A stretch of 64,000 bases of DNA from contig JAETSB010000005.1 of assembly GCA_021769865.1 (NCBI GenBank), forward strand, positions 68,219-132,218. Reading direction: 5' to 3'. The position numbers and the translations under genes are program-made. Below the pieces are notes generated by a model, which was not told where the DNA came from, made no database searches, and saw only the letters and a program-made list of their open reading frames with translations. Shown in pieces: positions 23,172-31,609 of this stretch; position 1 is the first letter of the stretch; every line of letters begins with the position of its first letter. The DNA is from Oscillospiraceae bacterium (GTDB lineage: Bacteria; Bacillota; Clostridia; Oscillospirales; Oscillospiraceae).

Positions 23172-24034
23172 GCGGGCACCACCGCGCCGCCGAAGGTGTT
23201 GTTGATATAGTCCTTCACGGCGTCGGACTGGAGGGCCTTCACCAGGGCCTGGACGGCCTCGTTGTTCTCGTTGCCTTCCTTGACCACCAGGACGTTCACG
23301 TAGGGGGAGTCGGAGGACTCGATGACCAGGGCGTCCTCCACAGGGTTCAGGCCCGCGCCCAGGGCGTAGTTGGAGTTGATGGCGGCGATGTCCACCTCAT
23401 CCAGGTTGGCGGGGACGTTGGCGGCTTCCAGCTCCACGAACTCCAGGTTCTTGGGGTTCTCGGCGATGTCCTTGGGGGTGGAGGCCAGGTTGGAGCTGTC
23501 CTTCAGCTTAATGAGCCCCTGGGCCTCCAGCAGCAGCAGGGCCCGGCCCTCGTTGGTGGCGTCGTTGGGGACGGCGACCGTGCCGCCGTCGGGGATGGCG
23601 TCCAGGGACGCGCTCTTGCCCGCGTACAGGCCCATGGGCTCCACGTGGATGCCGGCCACGCTGACCAGATGGGTGCCCCGCTCGGCGTTGAAGTCGTCCA
23701 GATAGGGGACGTGCTGGAAGTAGTTGGCGTCCTCGTCGCCGTCCTCCACGGCGGTGTTGGGCACCACGTAGTCGGAGTACTCGTTGACCACCAGCTCAAT
23801 GCCCTGCTCCGCCAGAATATCCACGCACTGGTTCAGGATCTCGGCGTGGGGGGTGGGGGAGGCGGCGACGCTGAGCTTCACGGTCTCGGCGGGGGCGGAG
23901 CCGGCGGGGGCCTGGGCATCGGCGGAGTCCGCGGGGGCCTGGGTGTCCGCGGGAGCGGCGTCATTGCCGCCGCAGGCGGCCAGGGACAGGGCCAGAATCA
24001 GGGCCAGGGAAAGAGCAAAAATCTTCTTTTTCAT
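23165..24034 (-). CDS. metQ: Methionine ABC transporter substrate-binding lipoprotein
   Basis: 289 residues from ATG 24034 (GGAGGA upstream). The N-terminus is a lipoprotein signal (ALSLAACGG, lipobox Cys), then a low-complexity Ala/Pro/Asp spacer and an NlpA/MetQ fold (SVAASPTPHAEIL, YFQHVPYLDDFN, VPNDATNEGRAL). It binds D- or L-methionine outside the membrane and delivers it to MetNI. It lies 140 bp downstream of metI in a metN-metI-metQ operon under a Met T-box, which supports methionine as the substrate. Confidence 0.93.
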   Translation of the reverse strand: MKKKIFALSLALILALSLAACGGNDAAPADTQAPADSADAQAPAGSAPAETVKLSVAASPTPHAEILNQCVDILAEQGIELVVNEYSDYVVPNTAVEDGDEDANYFQHVPYLDDFNAERGTHLVSVAGIHVEPMGLYAGKSASLDAIPDGGTVAVPNDATNEGRALLLLEAQGLIKLKDSSNLASTPKDIAENPKNLEFVELEAANVPANLDEVDIAAINSNYALGAGLNPVEDALVIESSDSPYVNVLVVKEGNENNEAVQALVKALQSDAVKDYINNTFGGAVVPAF

Positions 24035-24175
24035 GATGTGTTCCTCCAATTTCTAAAAACAATGAGCTTGTTTCCGAATGTCTTCGGTATGTCTGGGTCC
24101 CGTCCTCCGGCGGGCCCTCCGGCCTCTCTGCGCGCGTGAGAGGCTTGAAAGCCGTCGCCAGGGGGAGGTTTCCCT

Positions 24176-24859
24176 TTATTTCAAACGTTTGTCGATGCGC
24201 ACCGACAAGCGGCTGAAAACAGATTGAACCACTTGAACCAAAATAATCAGGAAAATGACGGTAATCCACATCACCGAGGGGACGTTTCGCTGGTGCCCGT
24301 ACCGGATGGCCAGGTCTCCCAGGCCCCCGGCTCCCATGGTGCCCGCCATGGCGGTGTAGCCCACGATGGCGATGAGGACCACGGAGCCCCCCAGCACCAG
24401 GGAGGGCTTCGCCTCCGGCAGGTAGACCTTCCAGACGATCTGGAAGTTGGAAGCCCCCATGGACTGGGCCGCTTCCACGACGCCGGCGTCCACCTCGCTG
24501 AGGGACGTCTCCACCATCCGGGCGATGAAGGGGGCGGCGGAGACCACCAGCGGGACCACGGCCCCCTTAATGCCGATCTTGGTTCCTACGACGAACTTGG
24601 TGAAGGGAAACAGGGCGATCATCAAAATGATGAAGGGCAGGGACCGGCCGATGTTGATAATCCAGCCCAGGACGGCGTTGACGACCCGGTTGGGGCGGAT
24701 GCCGTGGGGCTGGGTCAGGATCATGACCACCCCCATGGGCAGGCCGATGAGATAGGCCAGGAAGGTGGACACCGCCGTCATCATCAGGGTGTCCCAGACG
24801 CCCTCGGCCAAAATGCCGCCGTACTCCGCCCAGAAGGCGGATGTAAAAATCTCAGCCAC
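24176..24859 (-). CDS. metI: Methionine ABC transporter permease
   Basis: 227 residues with about five membrane segments and the BPD_transp_1 coupling region (EAAQSMGASNFQIVWKVYLPEA). Forms the channel of the MetNIQ importer. Its start lies inside the last codons of metN (8-bp overlap). The 3' end has a short basic tail (RIDKRLK). Confidence 0.95.
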   Translation of the reverse strand: MAEIFTSAFWAEYGGILAEGVWDTLMMTAVSTFLAYLIGLPMGVVMILTQPHGIRPNRVVNAVLGWIINIGRSLPFIILMIALFPFTKFVVGTKIGIKGAVVPLVVSAAPFIARMVETSLSEVDAGVVEAAQSMGASNFQIVWKVYLPEAKPSLVLGGSVVLIAIVGYTAMAGTMGAGGLGDLAIRYGHQRNVPSVMWITVIFLIILVQVVQSVFSRLSVRIDKRLK

Positions 24860-25868
24860 GGTACTCCACCTCCTCCACGGTAATGTAAGGCTGGGAACGG
24901 ATATAGCTCAGGGCCCTGGCGGCCTCGTTGGGATCGTCGGGCAGGCTCAGCAGCATGGTCCCCGTGGCCTTGCCGCCCACGCTGCGGGTGTCCGCGCCCA
25001 GGATGCTGACCTTCACCCCGCAGTCGATGGCCAGGGATGCGATCAGGGGCTGGTTCACCGTGCCGCCGTTGAAGGAGACCCGGGCGGCCCGGGTGCCTGC
25101 GGGGTACTGGGAGACGCTGGCCCCGCCGGGATACACCAGCCGCCGGGCGGCGTCGGTAGAGGGGTTGGAGAAGATGTCCTGCACCGGCCCCAGCTCGGCG
25201 ACGCTGCCGCCGTCCAGGATGGCCACCCGGGAGCAGATGGCCTCGATGACGCTCATCTGATGGGTAATGACCACCACGGTGACGCCCAGCTTGGCGTTCA
25301 GATCCTTGAGGAGCTCCAGAATGGAGACGGTGGTGGTGGGGTCCAGGGCGGAGGTGGCCTCGTCGCAGAGGAGAACCTTGGGGTCCGTCGCCAGGGCCCG
25401 GGCCACGGCCACCCGCTGCTTCTGCCCGCCGGAGAGCTGGGCGGGGTAGGCGTTCGCCTTGTCGGCCAGGCCCACCAGCTCCAAAAGCTCCCCGGCCCGC
25501 TTCCTCGCCTGGGCCTTGGGGACCCCGGCGATCTCCATGGGAAAGCAGACGTTTTTCAGGCAGGTCCGCTGCATCAGCAGGTTGAAGCTCTGGAAGATCA
25601 TGGTGATCTTCCGCCGCTGGAGCCGGAGCTCCCCCTCGCTGAGGGCGGTCATGTCCTTCCCGTCCACCAGGACGGTGCCGGAGGTGGGGCGCTCCAGGAG
25701 GTTCATGCACCGGACCAGGGTGGACTTCCCCGCGCCGGAGAGACCGATGATGCCGAAGATCTCCCCCTGCCGGATGTCCAGGTTGATGTCCGCCAGGGCG
25801 TGGACCTCGCCGGGCCCGCCGCCGAAGTTCTTGGTCAGGTGTTGAATTTGGATAATGGATTCGCTCAC
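24852..25868 (-). CDS. metN: Methionine ABC transporter ATP-binding protein
   Basis: 338 residues. ABC motifs GLSGAGKST, LSGGQKQR and LLCDEATSALDP are complete; the last about 90 residues form the NIL domain (VSFNGGTVNQPLIASLAIDC) through which methionine inhibits transport. The start is GTG at 25868 with AAAGGAG eight bases upstream. First gene of the operon after the T-box. Confidence 0.95.
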   Translation of the reverse strand: MSESIIQIQHLTKNFGGGPGEVHALADINLDIRQGEIFGIIGLSGAGKSTLVRCMNLLERPTSGTVLVDGKDMTALSEGELRLQRRKITMIFQSFNLLMQRTCLKNVCFPMEIAGVPKAQARKRAGELLELVGLADKANAYPAQLSGGQKQRVAVARALATDPKVLLCDEATSALDPTTTVSILELLKDLNAKLGVTVVVITHQMSVIEAICSRVAILDGGSVAELGPVQDIFSNPSTDAARRLVYPGGASVSQYPAGTRAARVSFNGGTVNQPLIASLAIDCGVKVSILGADTRSVGGKATGTMLLSLPDDPNEAARALSYIRSQPYITVEEVEYRG

Positions 25869-25900
25869 GTCAGCAGCTCCTTTACGGGGAAGTCACAGGC

Positions 25901-26200
25901 AAATAAAAAAGCCCTTGAAGCGTTCAGCTTCAAGGACGGGCGCAAATTTACGCCGTGGTACCACCTTGATTCGCGCGCCCCCTCGCGGAGGCGGCCTTAC
26001 GGAGTGCCAACACACTCCCGCGCTGTCACGGGCGCTCCCGTCGCGGCCTATGCCTCCCGGCAGTCGGCGGCGCAGCTCCAAGACCATGTTCGGCCGGCCC
26101 TTCTGTACCCCTTTTCACCACCTGGGGCTCTCTTTGACATATCGTCCGGCGTACTCTTCTCTTCATCGCCTTTGCGGCTGTTCAATTGTTTGAAGTGCTT
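25901..26200 (-). promoter_or_regulatory. T-box riboswitch, methionine-specific, upstream of metNIQ
   Basis: On the minus strand the T-box AAGGTGGTACCACG (25967-25954) precedes a terminator stem (CCTTGAAGC / GCTTCAAGG) and a run of six T at 25910-25905. In the upstream stem I region the specifier position reads GAAC-AUG-G (AUG at 26087-26085), matching methionine. Uncharged tRNA-Met would favour the antiterminator and switch the transporter on. Confidence 0.9.
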
Positions 26201-26203
26201 TGT

Positions 26204-26232
26204 AGTTTACACGGTTTCCCCGTCCCTGTCAA
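26204..26232 (-). promoter_or_regulatory. Promoter of the metNIQ T-box transcript
   Basis: TTGACA (26232-26227), 17 bp, TAAACT (26209-26204) on the minus strand. Confidence 0.75.
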
Positions 26233-26338
26233 CGGCGAAGCGCACAGAAAAGCCGTTTCCTCCCTCATAAAATATCAGCGGAATCCACAAAGCCCTTGAA
26301 AAATGGGGAGAAATTTTGCCCGTGAAACAAGAATCGGA

Positions 26339-26367
26339 TTGCAAGTCTCCGGCAAAACTGCTATCAT
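26339..26367 (+). promoter_or_regulatory. Promoter of the DUF368 gene
   Basis: TTGCAA, 17 bp, TATCAT, divergent from the metNIQ promoter. Confidence 0.6.
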
Positions 26368-26413
26368 ATTCCGCGTGATATTCCACGCGTTCAGAGAGGG
26401 GGGAAACCGGAGG

Positions 26414-27253
26414 ATGGACGAGCGAAAACGGCGGCGGGCCCACTGGCTCCGGGACCTTCTCTGCGGCGCGCTGATCGGCGCGGGGGCCATTCTCCCGGGG
26501 GTCTCCGGCGGCGTGCTGGCGGTGGTGTTCGGCATCTACCGGCCCTTTATGGAGGTGCTGACCCGGCCCCGTCAGGCGGCGCCGAAATACTGGCGGATGC
26601 TGATTCCCCTGGGGCTGGGCTGGGCGGCGGGCTTTCTGGGCGTGGCCAAGGGCATCGCCGCCGCCATGACCCTCTCCGACGCGGTGACCTACTGGCTCTT
26701 CATCGGCCTCATCGCGGGCACCGCCCCCTCCCTGTTCCGGGAGGCGGGGAAGGAGGGCCGCTCCCTCTCCGCCTGGGTGAGCTTTCTCCTCTGCGCCGGG
26801 GCGGTGTTCGCCGGGCTGTACTACGTCAGCCGGGTGGCCTGCGTCCAGGTGAAGCCGAGCTTCTGGTGGTACAACTTCTGCGGGGCCCTGTGGGGCATGG
26901 GGGTGGTGATCCCCGGCATGACCTCCTCCTCCGTGATGATGGCCCTGGGGCTCTACCAGCCCATGCTGGAGGGGCTGGCCCGGCTGGACCTCCTGGTCCT
27001 CTCCGCCGCCCTGCCGGGGATGTTCCTGACCATCGCGCTGCTGGCGCGGCTGGTGACCTGGTTCTTCCGGCGGCATTACGCCGCCGCCTTCCACGGCATT
27101 CTGGGCTTCGTGACGGCCTCCACCCTGGTCATTATCCCCACGGAGTACACCGGGGCGGGGGAGATGGCCCTCTCCGCCCTCTGCGCCGCCGCCGGGTTCG
27201 CCCTGGCCTACTTCCTGGCGCGGCTGGACAAGCGGGAGGGAGACGCGGACTGA
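26414..27253 (+). CDS. popT: DUF368 membrane protein, polyprenyl-phosphate translocase family
   Basis: 279 residues with about eight hydrophobic segments. The family signature GALIGAGAILPGVSGGVLAV is followed by the second inverted-repeat copy GMGVVIPGMTSSSVMMALGL. DUF368 proteins (PopT) have been described as undecaprenyl-phosphate recyclers returning the lipid carrier across the membrane for cell-wall synthesis. The ATG at 26414 is chosen because the arginine-rich start (DERKRRRAHWLRD) suits a cytoplasmic N-terminus and AGAGGGGGG lies about ten bases upstream. Single-gene unit. Confidence 0.85.
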   Translation: MDERKRRRAHWLRDLLCGALIGAGAILPGVSGGVLAVVFGIYRPFMEVLTRPRQAAPKYWRMLIPLGLGWAAGFLGVAKGIAAAMTLSDAVTYWLFIGLIAGTAPSLFREAGKEGRSLSAWVSFLLCAGAVFAGLYYVSRVACVQVKPSFWWYNFCGALWGMGVVIPGMTSSSVMMALGLYQPMLEGLARLDLLVLSAALPGMFLTIALLARLVTWFFRRHYAAAFHGILGFVTASTLVIIPTEYTGAGEMALSALCAAAGFALAYFLARLDKREGDAD

Positions 27254-27288
27254 GAGAGGAAGCCCCCTCCCGGTCCGCGTTCCGCCAT

Positions 27289-28644
27289 TCAGCGATTCAA
27301 ATACGCGCTCACCGCGGCCCGGGCCTCCCGGACCGCTTTTTCCTCGTCAATGCCCGTGAGGCGTCCCTCTCGCACGACGACCTTTCCGTTCACGACCGTG
27401 TAATCCACGGGCCCCTTGAAGCCCACGGTGCCCAGCATAGACTTTACATCCAAGTCCGCCCCCACCAGCTCCAGCCGGTCCCGGCGGATCAGGAACAGGT
27501 CCCCGGCCTTGCCAACTTCGAGAGAGCCGACGTCCTCCCGGCCCAGCACCCGGGCGCCACCCCGGGCGGCGATTTTCAGCAGGTCGTACCCGCTGGGGGC
27601 CCTCTCGCTGGAGGTGAGCCGGTGGAGCAGGTAGGCCGCCCGCAGCTCCTCCAGGAGGTTGGACCCGTCGTTGCTGGCGCTGCCGTCCACCGCCAGGCCC
27701 ACGGGGACCCCCAGCCTCAGCATCTCGGGTACCCGGCACACGCCGGAGGACAGCTTCATGTTGGAGATGGGGCAGTGGGCCACGCCGGTACCGGTGTCCG
27801 CCAGCAGCTTCAATTCCCCGTCGTTAAAGTGGATGCCGTGGGCGTACCAGACATCGCTTCCCACCCACTCCAGGTCCTCCATATACGCCAGAGGCCGTTT
27901 TCCATACTTCTCCAGGACGTAGCGTTCCTCGTCCTTGGTCTCGCACAGGTGGGTGTGGAGCCGGACTCCCAGCTCCCGGGCCAGGAGGGCGGACTGGCGG
28001 TAGAGCTCCCGGCTGGCGCTGAAGGGGGAGCAGGGGGCCAGGGCCACCGTGCGCATGGAATTGAAGGAGGGGTCGTGGTACTTCTCCACCGCCGCCTGGG
28101 AATCCCGCAGGATCTCGTCCACCGTCTGGACCACGCTGTCCGGGGGCAGGCCGCCGTCCTTGCGGCTCAAATCCATGCTGCCCCGGGAGGCGGCCATGCG
28201 GATGCCCAGGTCCTCCGCCGCGGCGAACTGGGCGTCCAGCAGGCCGGCGGAGCTTCCGCCGGGGAAGACGTAGTGGTGGTCGAAGCAGGTGGTGCAGCCG
28301 GTTTTCAGCAGCTCCCCCATGCCCACGAGAGAGCTGTGATAGACCGCCTCGCCGTCCAGGTTTTTCCAGATCTCATACAGCGCCCTCAGCCAGTCGAAGA
28401 GCTCCAGATTCTGCACCTGGGGCAGGTTCCGGCTGAAGGTCTGGTAGAGGTGGTGGTGGGTGTTGACGAGGCCCGGATAGACGATACAGCCCGAGGCGTC
28501 CAGGGTCTCGTCCGCCTCCGGGGCCTCGGGGCCCAGATCGGCGATCAGGCCGTCCCGGATCAGGATGCCGGCGTTTTCCAGCACGGTGTCCCCGCCGTCG
28601 CAGGTGACGACGGCCGAGGCGTTTTGAATCAAAAGACTGCTCAT
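27289..28644 (-). CDS. Amidohydrolase: 8-oxoguanine or guanine deaminase
   Basis: 451 residues, COG0402 amidohydrolase. Metal-site motifs are in place: PGLVNTHHHLYQ, LHTHLCE, WYAHGIHF and LAVDGSASND. The stretches ASRGSMDLSRKDGGLPPDSV and VALAPCSPFS are those of Pseudomonas-type 8-oxoguanine deaminase, which also separates it from chlorohydrolases. It would deaminate 8-oxoguanine (to urate) or guanine (to xanthine). A guanine-type riboswitch sits in its leader, supporting a purine substrate. Start ATG with GGGAGGTAGCGC upstream. Confidence 0.85.
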   Translation of the reverse strand: MSSLLIQNASAVVTCDGGDTVLENAGILIRDGLIADLGPEAPEADETLDASGCIVYPGLVNTHHHLYQTFSRNLPQVQNLELFDWLRALYEIWKNLDGEAVYHSSLVGMGELLKTGCTTCFDHHYVFPGGSSAGLLDAQFAAAEDLGIRMAASRGSMDLSRKDGGLPPDSVVQTVDEILRDSQAAVEKYHDPSFNSMRTVALAPCSPFSASRELYRQSALLARELGVRLHTHLCETKDEERYVLEKYGKRPLAYMEDLEWVGSDVWYAHGIHFNDGELKLLADTGTGVAHCPISNMKLSSGVCRVPEMLRLGVPVGLAVDGSASNDGSNLLEELRAAYLLHRLTSSERAPSGYDLLKIAARGGARVLGREDVGSLEVGKAGDLFLIRRDRLELVGADLDVKSMLGTVGFKGPVDYTVVNGKVVVREGRLTGIDEEKAVREARAAVSAYLNR

Positions 28645-28715
28645 GCGCTACCTCCCAAATACGCGGAACCCGCGTGATGATGATACAGGCGGAATAAGCC
28701 CGGAACCGGACAAAC

Positions 28716-28808
28716 AAAAAAGACCACAAGTCTGGGCGGACCCAAAACTTGTAGTCAACTGTTCAGGCAGTTGGTAGAAACGCTCATCCGATCATGAGCT
28801 TATACAAG
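28716..28808 (-). promoter_or_regulatory. Purine riboswitch, guanine class, with terminator
   Basis: The minus strand carries the aptamer 28808-28748: P1 CTTGTA/TACAAG, P2 GCTCAT/ATGAGC, the invariant GTTTCTACC, P3 AACTG/CAGTT with GG and CC in the two loops, and GACTAC closing. The C in GACTA is the residue that selects guanine over adenine. The P1 3' strand is shared with a terminator stem (28756-28722) followed by TTTTTT. The layout predicts transcription shut-off when guanine is bound. Confidence 0.92.
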
Positions 28809-28826
28809 CCGGTATTTACGGCATCT

Positions 28827-28855
28827 ATCGTATCAAACGGCGGCTCTTTTGTCAA
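28827..28855 (-). promoter_or_regulatory. Promoter of the riboswitch-deaminase transcript
   Basis: TTGACA (28855-28850), 17 bp, TACGAT (28832-28827), minus strand. Confidence 0.7.
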
Positions 28856-28971
28856 GTACGCGGTCCTCGAATCCGCGAAAACGCCCCGCGTCCGGCGGGA
28901 GCTTGTGCAAAACAGAGAGGGCCGCCTCCGGGAACAGCGCCCCAACCGAGGGCCGGTCCCCCTCCGCCCGC

Positions 28972-29008
28972 AAACCAACGCGGCGTTTGCGGGCGGAGAG
29001 GGGAGGAA
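28972..29008. terminator. Strong hairpin downstream of the chemoreceptor gene
   Basis: 13-bp perfect stem CTCCGCCCGCAAA / TTTGCGGGCGGAG with an 11-base loop, 44 bases past the chemoreceptor stop. It lacks a T-run, so terminator function is tentative. Confidence 0.5.
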
Positions 29009-29051
29009 TTCCCTCTATAGAGCAGTTTCTCTGTGAACCCAGGGAACCTTA

Positions 29052-31076
29052 TCAAATGCGAAAGCGGCTGATGAGATTGTTCAGCGTCCGCGCCTGTTGG
29101 GACAGCTCCTTGGAGACCGCCGCGCTCTTTTCCGCGGCCATGGAGTTGTCCTGAACCACTGCGGAAATTTCCTTAATCCCGCTCTCCACCAACGAAATCA
29201 TCTCCGACTGCTGGATACTGGCGGCGGCAATTTCATCCATCAGCGTCTTGATGGACTGGATGCAGTCGTGGATGACCCGCATGGCGGAGACCGCCATATC
29301 CGTGGATTTTGTCCCAGTCTTGGCGCTCTCAATGGACCGGCTGATGAGGGCGTTGGTATTCTGCGCGGCCTCGGCGGATTTGGCGGCCAGGCTGCGGACC
29401 TCGTCCGCCACGACCGAAAACCCCTTTCCCGCGCTCCCCGCCCGGGCGGCTTCCACGGCGGCGTTCAGGGCAAGGATGTTGGTCTGGAACGCGATATCCT
29501 CAATGGTTTTGATGATGGTGCCAATCTGGGCGGAGGACTGGTCTATGTTCCGGGTGGCTGCCGTCAGCTGCTCCATTTTTGTGTCCGCCTCGATGGCATA
29601 GCCGGTGGCCCGGTCCACCAGCTCGCTGGCATTGCCGCTGCGCACGGTACTGGTTTGGAGCTGGGCGGTCATGGCCGTCACGTTGGTCATCAGGCCGTCA
29701 ACCGTAGACGCCTGTTCCGTTGTGCCCTGGGCCAAAGCCTGGGCGCCGGAGGATACCCGCTCCGCACCGGTATTTACCTGTCCGGCCACTTGAGAAATAT
29801 CGCGGATGACACGCACCAGGTTCGCGTGGATGGACTGCAGGCTTGTGGATAGGGCTTTGAAGTCGCCGATATAATAGGATTCATTCGCTGTGACGTCAAC
29901 CGCGAGGTTGCCGTCGGCCATTTCGCCCAGGATGCGGCCCACATCGTCGATGGTCTCTCGCAGGCAGCCGCAGACCCGGTGGGTCGTCTGGGCAATCATG
30001 CCGATCTCATCCGACCGGCCATAGAAAGGCTCCAGTTCCTGATCGGCGGAGAGATTCAGATCTCCCAGGCGGCCAATGGCCCGCTCCACCACCATCAGAT
30101 CCCTGCCCTCGCGGCGAAGCATCAGCAGTGTGACCAGGATCACGGCGGCGGCCATGGCCGCGCACAGCGCGCCCACCAAAACCCGCACGGTGGTCACGGC
30201 GGCATAGACCTCCGCGGCGCTGTCCCGGACCATAAAGACCCAGCCGCGGTCTTTCAGGTATTTGTAGACCACCAGCTGTCTGGTTCCATTCTCATCCCGG
30301 TAGGAGTATGTATTGGCCTGGGTGCTTCCGTCCGTCTGAATGCGGCGAATAATCTCCTGATACCCGTTGTCGGAAGTTTCGGTATTCAAAAGCGCGTCAT
30401 CCTCATGGTAAAGATAGACGCCCGTATTCACATTCAAAAACACATATTCGCTGTTGGGCAGGCCCTTCATATCTAAATTCAGCAGGGAGTCCATAAGACG
30501 GCTGGCATAGACGCCGGCCCCCACATAACCGATGCACCGCTCTCCCTCAAAGATGGGGTAGTACATGGACAGGATCATACTGCCGGTCCCGGGAGACTTC
30601 ATGATTCCTAAGTTTGTCAGTTCCCGCTGGGACAAGATCGTATCTTGAAAGGCCTTTAGGGAATCCCCCGATCGGGTGGTCATGCCAATAGCGCCCTGAG
30701 AGGTATGGGTCAGGACATGCGTAACCGGGGTGGCAATATACAGCCCCTCGAACACGCCCTTGACCGCGGCAAAATCCTCGGTATATTTCTGCGCCCGCTT
30801 CAGCAATGCCGGGTCATCCGGGTTCAAAAGCAGATCGTGGACCTCGCTGCTTAGGGCGAACGCCGTCATGTATTCCTCTGCGGAAAGCACATATTCGTTA
30901 ATAATCGCGGCTCTGGACTCCACGGCGTCGGTCATCTGGTTGGTAATGTCACTTTTGACCATAGAGGCGGCGTTCGTGGATACCACCAGCCAAAGCAGAG
31001 CCATCCCGGCCAGGGTGATAATCGTCGTAATAACCCCAATCCGCGCGGCCAGTTTTTTATTCTCTATAAATCGCAT
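29052..31076 (-). CDS. Methyl-accepting chemotaxis protein with extracellular Cache-type sensor
   Basis: 674 residues. A first membrane helix (about 14-36), an extracytoplasmic sensor of about 260 residues resembling dCache (YPIFEGERCIGYVGAGVYAS, VVYKYLKDRGWVFMVRD), a second helix near 308-330, then HAMP and a cytoplasmic signalling coiled coil. The hairpin tip reads IAFQTNILALNAAVEAARAG with VVADEVRSLA after it, the CheA/CheW contact. It would steer flagellar motility toward an unknown ligand. No che or fla genes are nearby, so it is a lone receptor. Confidence 0.92.
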   Translation of the reverse strand: MRFIENKKLAARIGVITTIITLAGMALLWLVVSTNAASMVKSDITNQMTDAVESRAAIINEYVLSAEEYMTAFALSSEVHDLLLNPDDPALLKRAQKYTEDFAAVKGVFEGLYIATPVTHVLTHTSQGAIGMTTRSGDSLKAFQDTILSQRELTNLGIMKSPGTGSMILSMYYPIFEGERCIGYVGAGVYASRLMDSLLNLDMKGLPNSEYVFLNVNTGVYLYHEDDALLNTETSDNGYQEIIRRIQTDGSTQANTYSYRDENGTRQLVVYKYLKDRGWVFMVRDSAAEVYAAVTTVRVLVGALCAAMAAAVILVTLLMLRREGRDLMVVERAIGRLGDLNLSADQELEPFYGRSDEIGMIAQTTHRVCGCLRETIDDVGRILGEMADGNLAVDVTANESYYIGDFKALSTSLQSIHANLVRVIRDISQVAGQVNTGAERVSSGAQALAQGTTEQASTVDGLMTNVTAMTAQLQTSTVRSGNASELVDRATGYAIEADTKMEQLTAATRNIDQSSAQIGTIIKTIEDIAFQTNILALNAAVEAARAGSAGKGFSVVADEVRSLAAKSAEAAQNTNALISRSIESAKTGTKSTDMAVSAMRVIHDCIQSIKTLMDEIAAASIQQSEMISLVESGIKEISAVVQDNSMAAEKSAAVSKELSQQARTLNNLISRFRI

Positions 31077-31104
31077 AAAAATTCTCCTCCATCGGGAAAG
31101 ACTT

Positions 31105-31158
31105 CATGGTCAACGCCTCGCTGACCATGAGTATATCCGATACTTTTCGAGATATCAA
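31105..31158 (-). promoter_or_regulatory. Promoter and possible operator of the chemoreceptor gene
   Basis: Minus strand TTGATA (31158-31153), 17 bp, TATACT (31135-31130). Directly downstream a perfect 8-bp inverted repeat, CATGGTCA / TGACCATG (31105-31112, 31122-31129), would lie at the transcript start and could be a repressor site. The stretch 31160-31346 holds no gene I can support. Confidence 0.55.
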
Positions 31159-31346
31159 GAGTTTTTTGCGCCATGCCGAGTCCAGCCGCCGCCCGATGCT
31201 GCCAAGCCCTGCCACAATGTCGATTGGATTCCGTTCATCCTGGTTCAGATCGTCTTTCTCAGCATCGTATTAACCGATGGCAGGCATCAATATCGGGGCG
31301 TCACAGGGCATCAATTCTTGTTGCTTCACCAAATTGCAACAAGAGA

Positions 31347-31379
31347 AAAGCCTTGAAAACAGAGTGTTTTCAAGGCTTT
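31347..31379 (-). terminator. Terminator behind the host tRNA-Ser gene
   Basis: A 15-bp perfect stem (AAAGCCTTGAAAACA and complement) with a three-base loop starts one base after the encoded CCA of the tRNA 3' half; minus-strand tail TTTTCT. Confidence 0.85.
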
Positions 31380-31380
31380 G

Positions 31381-31438
31381 TGGCGGAGACGGTGGGATTC
31401 GAACCCACGAGCCCTTGCGGACTACCTGATTTCGAGTC
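31381..31438 (-). pseudogene. 3' half of the interrupted host tRNA-Ser(CGA)
   Basis: Read on the minus strand, this is the anticodon loop (CTCGAAA), the 3' anticodon strand TCAGG, a serine-type variable arm, the T arm (GTTCGAATC) and the acceptor 3' strand CGTCTCC-G-CCA. The 5' half is 5.4 kb away at 36840-36881; acceptor (GGAGACG/CGTCTCC) and anticodon (CCTGA/TCAGG) stems pair perfectly between the halves. As it stands the gene is broken at the anticodon loop. Confidence 0.9.
31428..31438. repeat. Left attachment core (att)
   Basis: GATTTCGAGTC, identical to 36840-36850; it spans the tRNA-Ser anticodon loop, a common crossover site for tyrosine integrases. Confidence 0.85.
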
Positions 31439-31589
31439 GTTGGGAGGGGGTGGCTTTTGGCGTCCCGGGGCGGCGCCTGTTAGCTCTTGAAAACGGAGCA
31501 ATCCCTTGCGGCAAGCGGCTTTGCTGGTGCAAGGCCGCTTGTTTCAGTCCGTTCAGGAAGCAAGGGCCAAAAGCACGTTTTTCGGAGAA

Positions 31590-31604
31590 CTGTTAGCAAA
31601 CTGT
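31590..31604 (+). repeat. Putative integrase arm-type site, left end
   Basis: CTGTTAGCAAACTGT, exactly repeated in the same orientation at 36734-36748, about 150 bp inside the left core. Confidence 0.6.
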
Positions 31605-31609
31605 GAGCG

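Noticed and set aside
31160-31346. Possible short plus-strand coding remnant before the tRNA-Ser 3' half
   Set aside because: A hydrophobic stretch can be read (DWIPFILVQIVFLSIVL), but there is no ribosome site and no frame is clearly favoured.
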